DNA of 64,000 nucleotides, taken from the NCBI RefSeq assembly GCF_000948415.1, contig NZ_JYII01000021.1, forward strand, positions 186,001 through 250,000, given 5' to 3'. Origin of the DNA: Thalassospira sp. HJ. GTDB taxonomy: Bacteria > Pseudomonadota > Alphaproteobacteria > Rhodospirillales > Thalassospiraceae. Below are positions 57,694-64,000 of this stretch, piece after piece (the stretch's first letter is position 1; each line of letters begins with the position of its first letter). The notes below the pieces were generated by a model. The model made no database searches. It was not told the DNA's origin and worked only from the letters and a program-made list of their open reading frames with translations. Made by a program: the position numbers and the translations under genes.

Positions 57694-58029
57694 TTACAGA
57701 ATTTCCAGAACGTTTTCCGGCGGACGGCCGAGAACGGCTTTGTTGCCATTGACCACGATCGGGCGTTCAAGGGCGCGCGGATGGGCGCAGAGGGCCTCGA
57801 TCAGCTCATCGCCGCGCAGATCGGCAATGCCTTCTTCCTTTGCTTCCTTCTTGCGCAGGATGTCTTCGGGTTTCATGCCCAGCATATCAAGGATGCCCGA
57901 CAGCTCCTGCGGGGTCGGCGGAGTGTCGAGATAGGCAATCACATCGGGCGTGATGCCCTGTTCTTCGATCAGGGCCAGGGTCTGGCGCGATTTGGAGCAG
58001 CGCGGATTGTGATAGATGCGGACCATCAT
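57694..58029 (-). CDS. arsC: ArsC family arsenate reductase (glutaredoxin-dependent type)
   Basis: A 111-residue thioredoxin-fold protein. The N-terminal IYHNPRCSKSRQTLALIEEQG carries the catalytic cysteine (Cys11) of glutaredoxin-linked ArsC, and RPIVVNGNKAVLGRPPENVLEIL holds the conserved arginines that bind the oxyanion. No other ars gene is near, so a general role like that of Spx/YffB relatives is possible. Met1 and Met2 are both usable starts. Confidence 0.88.
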   Translation of the reverse strand: MMVRIYHNPRCSKSRQTLALIEEQGITPDVIAYLDTPPTPQELSGILDMLGMKPEDILRKKEAKEEGIADLRGDELIEALCAHPRALERPIVVNGNKAVLGRPPENVLEIL

Positions 58030-58087
58030 GGTTGGGTCTCCGTATCAAAATGGATTTGTTCCTTGATAGCGGTCTTTGGGAGCGCAA

Positions 58088-58795
58088 TCAAATCCCGTCG
58101 ATCATCGAGAGCAGGTCTTCGAGCTCTTCGATCTCGCTATTGATGATGCGGGTTGCCGTGTCATAGCCAAAGCCCTGCCGGGCGAGAGCCGCCATATCCT
58201 TGTCGCGTTTTTCTTCGCGAATGTCGGGGCGGCGCCATGGGCCAAGACGGCGACGGCGGGCATAGGCGGCAGCGGCGGCGATGTTGGGATCGGTGCCACG
58301 GACTTCTTCATAGGCAGCATCTTCGGCCTCTGCCTTAAGCGCGGTCAAGGCAGCATCGATCTGGTCGCTGGCGATGCCGCGCGCGGACAGGTCCGCTGCG
58401 ATGACACGCAGGGCCTTTCCGCGCCTAAGCAGGGATCGTGCGCGGCCCTTGGCATAGGCATCGTCATTGATGAAGCCGGCCTTTTCACAGGCCGACAGGA
58501 CGGAATTCATCCATTCGACAGCTTCGTCCGGGTCGGTGCCGTATTCGGCGATGGAAAGGCGGATTTTGCCGCGCATCAGGGTTTCAAGGCGCGCGCGCGA
58601 GGCGGCAAAGCGTTCGAGATACCAGGTGGCGTAATTCATCAGATAGTCGCGGGTGACCTTGCGCGGGCGTTTGGGTTCGCGCTTCTGATCCTTCGACTTT
58701 TTATCGCGCTGATGGGAAAAACGCGCGTTTCCTGCGGGCTTTTTTTCAAGCTCTGAGTCGCTGGTTTCCGGGCTTTGGCGATGATTGTTGCGCAT
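58088..58795 (-). CDS. recX: RecX family regulatory protein
   Basis: A 235-residue protein of the RecX family, which binds RecA filaments and limits recombination. A charged N-terminal extension (about 1-45, rich in K, R, E, D) precedes the three-helix repeats: YLMNYATWYLERFAASRARLETLMRGKI, AGFINDDAYAKGRARSLLRRGKALRVIAADLSARGI, and the C-terminal AALARQGFGYDTATRII. The last resembles the end of other RecX proteins. A GTG at 58819 is an alternative start; I prefer ATG 58795. It is divergent from an ABC-2 permease gene with a short shared spacer. Confidence 0.85.
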   Translation of the reverse strand: MRNNHRQSPETSDSELEKKPAGNARFSHQRDKKSKDQKREPKRPRKVTRDYLMNYATWYLERFAASRARLETLMRGKIRLSIAEYGTDPDEAVEWMNSVLSACEKAGFINDDAYAKGRARSLLRRGKALRVIAADLSARGIASDQIDAALTALKAEAEDAAYEEVRGTDPNIAAAAAYARRRRLGPWRRPDIREEKRDKDMAALARQGFGYDTATRIINSEIEELEDLLSMIDGI

Positions 58796-58889
58796 GTCTG
58801 CCACTATGAATGAATTCACACCCTTGCAAGTGTGCCCCCACTCTCCCTATTTTACGCGCAATTGTCTGCATTTTTCCGAAGGAAATTCC

Positions 58890-59699
58890 ATGAACAAGTC
58901 AGAGCAACGTGCTCTTGCCCCGCGTCATATGGGGGCTGTGAACTGGCTTGGGCTTTGGACACTTTATGCCAAAGAAGTCCGCCGGTTTTTAAATGTATAT
59001 TTGCAAACCGTTGCAGCGCCGGTCGTGACCAGCCTGCTGTTTCTTGCTGTTTTCCTGTTGGCCCTTGGCCGTGCCGTTGAAACGGTGAATGGTATTGCGT
59101 TTGCCACCTTCCTGGCACCCGGTCTGATCATGATGACCATGGTGCAAAACGCGTTTGCCAATACATCAAGCTCGATCACGATCGCCAAGGTTCAGGGCAA
59201 CATTGTTGATATCCTGATGCCGCCGTTATCAGCTGGTGAAATGGTTGCCGGCTTTGCCTTTGGCGCGGTAACGCGCGGGGTGGTTGTTGGTGTGGTGACT
59301 GCGGTCTTCATGTCATTCTTTGTTGATGTCGCGATCCATAACATCTGGGCGATCCTGTATTTCGGCATTTCGGCATCGCTGATGCTGTCGCTTTTGGGGA
59401 TTGCCGGTGGCGTCTGGGCCGAGAAGTTTGACCATATCGCGGTTGTGACCAACTTTGTCGTCACCCCGCTGTCGTTTCTTTCGGGGACGTTTTACAGTGC
59501 GGAAAGCCTGCCGGAAGCCGGTCAGGTTCTGGTGCATTTCAACCCGTTCTTCTACATGATTGACGGGTTCCGCTATGGCTTTACCGGGATTTCGGACGGC
59601 ACGATCATGACCGGTGTTGTTGTGCTAGCACTGGTTAATGCAGCCCTTTGGATGCTGTGCTATCGCATGATCAAGAGCGGGTACAAGCTTAAGGCCTAG
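58890..59699 (+). CDS. ABC-2 type transporter permease
   Basis: A 269-residue membrane protein with six helices of the ABC-2 family (NodJ/DrrB-like exporters). NVYLQTVAAPVVTSLLFLAVFLLALG, TFLAPGLIMMTMVQNAFANTSSSI, the conserved LMPPLSAGEMVAGFAFGAVTRG and PLSFLSGTFYSAESLPEAGQVLVHFNPFFYMIDGFRYG are typical. ATG 58890 follows GAAGGA. Such permeases need an ATPase subunit; none is adjacent (neighbours are recX and argD), so it is encoded elsewhere. Confidence 0.9.
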   Translation: MNKSEQRALAPRHMGAVNWLGLWTLYAKEVRRFLNVYLQTVAAPVVTSLLFLAVFLLALGRAVETVNGIAFATFLAPGLIMMTMVQNAFANTSSSITIAKVQGNIVDILMPPLSAGEMVAGFAFGAVTRGVVVGVVTAVFMSFFVDVAIHNIWAILYFGISASLMLSLLGIAGGVWAEKFDHIAVVTNFVVTPLSFLSGTFYSAESLPEAGQVLVHFNPFFYMIDGFRYGFTGISDGTIMTGVVVLALVNAALWMLCYRMIKSGYKLKA

Positions 59700-59732
59700 G
59701 GCCGCGAAATCGGCTTTTGGGCCGACGAAATA

Positions 59733-59775
59733 TCAAAACGGGCGGCATCGGGTTTGCGGTGTCGCCCGTTTTGCT
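59733..59775 (+). terminator. Rho-independent terminator after the ABC-2 permease gene
   Basis: AAAACGGGCG and CGCCCGTTTT form a perfect 10-bp stem around an 18-nt loop (about 59735-59772), followed by GCTTTT. Confidence 0.75.
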
Positions 59776-59927
59776 TTTCGCAGTTGCGATGATGGTGGTG
59801 ATCTACGGGGTTTTGCGCCGTTGACAGGGGGAGGGAATCTCTTGATACTCCCCGGCTTCGCAGTATTCTGTGGATGCTGACCATGTGGTCAGGAACGTGA
59901 ATTTTACCCGAAATAAGGAATGGAAAA

Positions 59928-61100
59928 GTGATTACTCCCGTCATGCCGACTTACGCGCGGGCCGATCTGGCCTTTGAGAGAGGTGAAGGACCTTATCTCT
60001 ATGCGCAGGACGGCCGACGATTCCTTGATTTCGGGTCGGGGATCGCGGTCAATACGCTTGGCCATTCCCATCCGCATCTGGTGGCAAAACTGACCGAGCA
60101 GGTTGGCAAGCTTTGGCATACCTCGAACCTTTATCAGATGCCCGGTCAGGTGAAACTGGCCGAGCGGCTGGTTGCCAATACCTTTGCCGATACGGTGTTT
60201 TTCTGTAACTCGGGGGCCGAGGCCAACGAGGCGGGCATCAAGATGCTGCGTCGCTATCAGCATGTGTCGGGCCATCCGGAAAAGAACCGCATTCTGGTTG
60301 CGACCAATGCGTTTCATGGCAGAACGCTTGGGACGCTGACCGCAGGTTACAGCGAAAAATACCGCGAGGGTTTCGGCCCGATGCCCGATGGTTTTGACCG
60401 GGTGGCTTTTGGCAACCTTAATGAATTGCGCAATGCGATCACGCCCAATACCGGCGGGATCATCCTTGAGCCGATCCAGGGTGAAGGCGGCATTTGCCGT
60501 GCACCGGAAGGGTATCTTGAGGGTGTGCGCAAGGCGGCCGATGAGTTCGGCATGCTGGTGATGTTTGACGAAGTTCAGACCGGTATTGGCCGCACAGGCA
60601 AACTGTTTGCCTATCAGTGGTCGGACATGGTGCCCGATATCGTATCCTCGGCCAAGGGACTTGGCGGTGGCTTCCCGATTGGCGCATTGCTTGCCAATGA
60701 AAAGGCAGCAGCGGCGTTTTCACCGGGCATGCATGGCACGACTTTTGGTGGCAACCAGCTTGCGACTGCGGCCGCCAATGCGGTGCTGGACGAGGTTCTA
60801 CGTCCCGGTTTCATGGACCATGTTCTTGAAATGGGCCGCCTGATTATCGATGGCCTTGAGGTGATTGAACGCAAGCATCCGGGCTTTATTGAAGAAGTGC
60901 GTGGCATGGGCCTTTTGTTGGGGATGAAAACCAAACCGGCCAATGTTGATGTTGTCGCCAAACTGCGCGAGTTCAACCTTCTGACGGTGCCCGCGGGTGA
61001 CAATGTGGTGCGTATCATTCCGCCACTGAACATCACCAAAACCCATGTTGACGAAGCGCTGGTTGCCATTGATGCAGCCGCGGCAGCCCTTGGTAAATAA
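59928..61100 (+). CDS. argD: Acetylornithine aminotransferase
   Basis: A 390-residue PLP enzyme of class III that transaminates N-acetylglutamate semialdehyde in arginine synthesis, and often also N-succinyl-diaminopimelate. The blocks NTLGHSHPHLVAKL, FFCNSGAEANEAGIKMLRRY, MFDEVQTGIGRTGKLFAYQ and SSAKGLGGGFPIGALL, with the Schiff-base lysine, are complete. The start is GTG 59928 after AAGGA. It is followed after 19 bp by argF and then hslO, the usual alphaproteobacterial order. Confidence 0.95.
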   Translation: MITPVMPTYARADLAFERGEGPYLYAQDGRRFLDFGSGIAVNTLGHSHPHLVAKLTEQVGKLWHTSNLYQMPGQVKLAERLVANTFADTVFFCNSGAEANEAGIKMLRRYQHVSGHPEKNRILVATNAFHGRTLGTLTAGYSEKYREGFGPMPDGFDRVAFGNLNELRNAITPNTGGIILEPIQGEGGICRAPEGYLEGVRKAADEFGMLVMFDEVQTGIGRTGKLFAYQWSDMVPDIVSSAKGLGGGFPIGALLANEKAAAAFSPGMHGTTFGGNQLATAAANAVLDEVLRPGFMDHVLEMGRLIIDGLEVIERKHPGFIEEVRGMGLLLGMKTKPANVDVVAKLREFNLLTVPAGDNVVRIIPPLNITKTHVDEALVAIDAAAAALGK

Positions 61101-61119
61101 GGGCGCGTAAGGAAGACTT

Positions 61120-62040
61120 ATGATGACTGATATTCGCCATTTTCTCGATCTCGACAAGATGTCGGCAAGCGAGCTTAAGAACATTCTCGCCCTTGGCGAC
61201 TCTGAAAAGGCCGGCAATGCACCGTTTGGTGCCAAGCCGCTGGCTGGCAAGACGCTGGCGCTGATTTTTGAAAAACCGTCGACCCGTACGCGGGTTTCGT
61301 TTGAAGTTGGCATGCGCCAGCTTGGCGGTGATGTCGTGACCCTTGATTCAGACAGCAGCCAGCTTGGCCGCGGGGAAACCATTGCCGATACGGCGCGCGT
61401 TCTGTCGCGCTTTGTTGATGCGATCATGATCCGCACCACCGATGAATCCAAGCTTCTGGAGATGGCAAAATATGCCACGGTGCCGGTGATTAACGGGCTT
61501 ACCGATCAGAGCCACCCGTGCCAGATCATGGCCGATCTGATGACGGTCAAGGAACATAAAGGCACGCTTGAGGGCCTCAAGTTTGCCTGGGTTGGTGATG
61601 GCAATAACGTCTCTGCATCGTTTATTCATGCCGCGCCGAAATTCGGCTTTGCACTTGATATGGCATGCCCGGCGGGATATCGCCCCAATCAGGGCATGAT
61701 TGAAACCGCCAATGCCGAGGGCGGCAAGGTTCGCTTGACCGATATGGATAGTGCCCTTGAGGGTGCTGATGTTGTGGTCACGGATTGCTGGGTCTCGATG
61801 GGCGATGAGGATTACGATGCCCGCATGGCAGCCCTTTCGCCCTATCAGATCAATGAAAAAACCATGGCACAGGCCAAGGATGACGCGATCTTCCTGCATT
61901 GCCTGCCCGCCCACCGGAACGAGGAAGTCACCGACGCGGTGATTGATGGTCCGCAGTCGGTTGTGTTTGACGAGGCGGAAAACCGCCTGCATGCACAGAA
62001 AGGCGTTCTGCTATACTGCTTTAACGGCTTGCCATCCTGA
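61120..62040 (+). CDS. argF: Ornithine carbamoyltransferase
   Basis: A 306-residue enzyme that makes citrulline from ornithine and carbamoyl phosphate. The carbamoyl-phosphate site is FEKPSTRTRVSFEVGM, and HPCQIMADLMT, the ornithine-binding SMG loop (WVSMGDED) and HCLPAHR are present. AAGGAAG precedes ATG 61120; Met2 at 61123 is also possible. It is part of the argD-argF unit, ended by a terminator at 62076-62100. Confidence 0.96.
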   Translation: MMTDIRHFLDLDKMSASELKNILALGDSEKAGNAPFGAKPLAGKTLALIFEKPSTRTRVSFEVGMRQLGGDVVTLDSDSSQLGRGETIADTARVLSRFVDAIMIRTTDESKLLEMAKYATVPVINGLTDQSHPCQIMADLMTVKEHKGTLEGLKFAWVGDGNNVSASFIHAAPKFGFALDMACPAGYRPNQGMIETANAEGGKVRLTDMDSALEGADVVVTDCWVSMGDEDYDARMAALSPYQINEKTMAQAKDDAIFLHCLPAHRNEEVTDAVIDGPQSVVFDEAENRLHAQKGVLLYCFNGLPS

Positions 62041-62073
62041 GCCTTGTGACTAAATAAGGCTTTATGAATTTGA

Positions 62074-62101
62074 AAAAGGGGCGGCGATGGCCGCCCTTTT
62101 G
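62074..62101 (+). terminator. Rho-independent terminator after argF
   Basis: AAGGGGCGGC (62076-62085) and GCCGCCCTTTT (62090-62100) pair around GATG and run into the T tract. Read-through into hslO may still occur. Confidence 0.8.
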
Positions 62102-62190
62102 CTATGCATGGGGTGGCTTTTAAAGCACCTCGACTCATGGGGTTGGTATTGATATACGGCCTCAAACTTTTAAAACGCCGGAAAACGAAC

Positions 62191-63162
62191 ATGCAGATCG
62201 CTGTCGATTTTTGCCAGCCCTTCACGCTGGATCATTCCAATATCCGTGGCCGCTTCACGCGCCTTGGCCCGACGGTGCAGACCATCATCGGCCAGCACAG
62301 TTATCCGCCGCTTGCCAACCATCTGCTTTCCGAGATCATCGGTCTTGCGGTGCTGCTGTCCTCGTCGCTGAAATATGACGGGTTGTTTACCCTTCAGACC
62401 AGCTCGGACGGGCCAATCAGCATGCTGGTGGTCGATGTTGATAGTGATGGCAATGTGCGCGCCTGCCTGCGGGTTGATGAAGAGCGCCTGAAGGCGATGA
62501 TCGCGGCCGAAGAAGGCGGCGAAGAGGCGCTTCGTGGGCAGGTCCTGAAACTGATGGGACGCGGGCATATTGCCTTTACGGTCGATCAGGGCGACGAGCA
62601 TGAGCGCTATCAGGGGATTGTGTCGCTTGAGGGCGAGACGTTGGCGCAATGTGCCGAAGCCTATTTCCGCCAGTCCGAACAGCTTGAAACATCGTTCAAG
62701 ATCGAAGTTCATCGCGGCGAGAGTGCCGATGACTGGTGGGTTGGTGGTCTGTTCCTGCAGAAAATGCCGGTCAGCGCATCGGGCGATGCGGCCACCCCGG
62801 AAGAGGCCGAAAAGGTATCTGAAGACTGGAACCGTTCGACCATTCTGATGGCGAGTGCGACGGAGAACGAGCTTGTTGATATCTCGCTGTCCGCCCATGA
62901 CCTGATCTGGCGTCTGTTCCATGACGAGGAACCGCGCGTGTTTGAGCAGACCGGGCTTCAGTTCAAATGCCGTTGCTCGCGCGAGAAGATCGAAGGCGCG
63001 CTTGTGACCTATCCGCTTGAGGAGCTTCTGTCGATGCGCGAGGACGATACCGGCGAGGTCGGCGTATCGTGCCAGTTCTGCAACACGCGCTATGGCTTTA
63101 ACGAGGCTGATCTGCGAGCGCTCAAGGCAGATGATCCCGAAGCGGCATCGCCGAAGATCTAG
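62191..63162 (+). CDS. hslO: Redox-activated chaperone Hsp33
   Basis: A 323-residue cytoplasmic holdase that becomes active on oxidation. The N-terminal dimer/chaperone domain starts near MQIAVDFCQPFTLDHSNIRGRFTRLGPTVQTI. The C-terminal zinc redox switch has CRC (C-x-C, in FKCRCSREKIEGAL) and CQFC (C-x2-C, in VSCQFCNTRYGF). The frame is open upstream to 62104; ATG 62191 begins the family N terminus, while the earlier part overlaps the argF terminator. It follows argD-argF as in related genomes. Confidence 0.92.
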   Translation: MQIAVDFCQPFTLDHSNIRGRFTRLGPTVQTIIGQHSYPPLANHLLSEIIGLAVLLSSSLKYDGLFTLQTSSDGPISMLVVDVDSDGNVRACLRVDEERLKAMIAAEEGGEEALRGQVLKLMGRGHIAFTVDQGDEHERYQGIVSLEGETLAQCAEAYFRQSEQLETSFKIEVHRGESADDWWVGGLFLQKMPVSASGDAATPEEAEKVSEDWNRSTILMASATENELVDISLSAHDLIWRLFHDEEPRVFEQTGLQFKCRCSREKIEGALVTYPLEELLSMREDDTGEVGVSCQFCNTRYGFNEADLRALKADDPEAASPKI

Positions 63163-63306
63163 CAAGCTGCCATCGCGGGGAATGTGCGCGTCACAGCCTT
63201 GCCTTAATCATAAAGCAACGTCACCATGACAGGATCATCGTCCTGACACGCCATGGTGGCGTTGTTTTTTATGTATTTGCGCGAACAAGCAAAGGAGATC
63301 GAAGAC

Positions 63307-63903
63307 ATGACGGTTTTGTCCATCAAGGGCCTGCGCGCCGTTGTTGCCGGGGCTGCACTTGCGCTGATGGCAGCTTGCACAAGCGGCCCGATTGCGACCT
63401 ATCCCGATGTGACATGGCGCCATCTTGATCCGATTGTCTTTGCTGCTGGTCCGATTGAGAAGGTCGGGGCCTGGTCGACCGGCGGTGAAGGGTCGCTTGA
63501 ATCCGCTTTGCCGTTCAATCTGGGGCGCATGGCAATGAACTGGCCCGATGACCGCATCCAGACGGCGGGCACAAGCGACATGCTGCGCTATAGCGTGACC
63601 GAGGCATCGGTGACCTCGAACGCGCTTAAAACCACCAAGGGTATCAAGGGTGTCTTTACCGACGATCAGTCCGACAAGATCGACCTGAAGGTCGCAGCCA
63701 AGCTTGAGCTGCTTGACCCCAATGGCGTGCAGAAGGGCGAAGTCAGTGCCATGGCCGCCCGGTCGCGCACGCTTTCTGAATCGATGTCGGTCTCGGAACG
63801 CGAACAGGCGATCTATGACGAAACAACCGCACTTCTGATGGATCTCGACCGCGAACTGGAACGCCAGATCAACAACAATCTGGGTCGCTTCCTGCTGCAC
63901 TGA
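63307..63903 (+). CDS. Putative outer-membrane or periplasmic lipoprotein, unknown function
   Basis: A 198-residue protein with a lipoprotein signal: basic start, hydrophobic stretch AVVAGAALALMAAC and lipobox LMAAC with Cys24. The mature part is mixed alpha/beta with no motif I recognise; it ends in a likely helix, EQAIYDETTALLMDLDRELERQINNNLG. AAAGGAGATC precedes ATG 63307; an earlier in-frame start would disrupt the signal peptide. Its role is unknown. A terminator follows. Confidence 0.8.
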   Translation: MTVLSIKGLRAVVAGAALALMAACTSGPIATYPDVTWRHLDPIVFAAGPIEKVGAWSTGGEGSLESALPFNLGRMAMNWPDDRIQTAGTSDMLRYSVTEASVTSNALKTTKGIKGVFTDDQSDKIDLKVAAKLELLDPNGVQKGEVSAMAARSRTLSESMSVSEREQAIYDETTALLMDLDRELERQINNNLGRFLLH

Positions 63904-63929
63904 TCGGCGCCCAGACCGGGATTTGAAAC

Positions 63930-63972
63930 CCAAAGGCCGCGGTGATGTAAGTCCCGCGGTCTTTTTTTGTTG
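63930..63972 (+). terminator. Rho-independent terminator after the lipoprotein gene
   Basis: AAAGGCCGCGG and CCGCGGTCTTT form an 8-11 bp stem (about 63931-63964) and are followed by a seven-T run. Confidence 0.82.
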
Positions 63973-64000
63973 CCTGCCAATGCGACACGCGGGACAAACA

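Overview
The window looks like the replication-gene neighbourhood of an alphaproteobacterial chromosome, most likely Thalassospira or a close marine relative in Rhodospirillales. The grounds are moderately high GC, the order mutM - enoyl-CoA hydratase - rpsT - dnaA - dnaN - recF - gyrB, several TRAP and TTT transporters, and protein sequences typical of that group. The genus is inferred from general familiarity, not from a search.

Layout. 1-3055: the end of a membrane protein gene, a TauE/SafE permease, mutM and a crotonase. 3056-10862: rpsT, dnaA, dnaN, recF and gyrB, with several palindromes and a CtrA-type box ahead of dnaA. 10863-13526: a small AT-richer accessory island with a palindrome-rich spacer, a compact structured RNA that ends in a terminator, a NYN-domain nuclease-like gene and an uncharacterised membrane-anchored protein. 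13527-21834: a self-contained sugar-acid module with a TRAP transporter (dctPQM), an L-idonate/L-gulonate 5-dehydrogenase, fructuronate reductase, mannonate dehydratase, KDG kinase and a GntR regulator; together they would take a C6 aldonate or hexuronate to KDPG. 21912-34859: an amine/amide module with an omega-aminotransferase, an acetylpolyamine amidohydrolase-like deacetylase, a GntR regulator, a class II aldolase, a dipeptide-type ABC importer, a 2-hydroxyacid dehydrogenase, an amidase and a creatinase. 35514-39629: two class A penicillin-binding proteins in tandem, the first of which has lost the key residues of both active sites. 39877-43252: an Lrp regulator, an EamA exporter, a relic of the penicillin-binding protein 3' end, and an AbiE-type toxin-antitoxin pair with two matching operator palindromes. 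43602-49248: argE, the tctCBA importer and its LysR regulator. 49331-63903: LysE exporter, YgjP-like metallopeptidase, argG, truA, a MarR pair, a chemoreceptor, lrgAB, an ArsC-like protein, recX, an ABC-2 permease, argD-argF-hslO and a lipoprotein.

The most unusual feature is a family of three dispersed intergenic elements of about 270 bp (3146-3420, 35019-35287, 44782-45052). Each has the same nested stem architecture and the same short conserved loop or linker motifs. The stem arms have different sequences in each copy, yet both arms of each stem remain complementary. This is covariation between copies in one genome and points to selection on a folded RNA or single-stranded DNA. The second is the catalytically dead class A PBP next to an intact paralogue. 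No tRNA, rRNA, CRISPR array, complete insertion sequence or prophage was seen.
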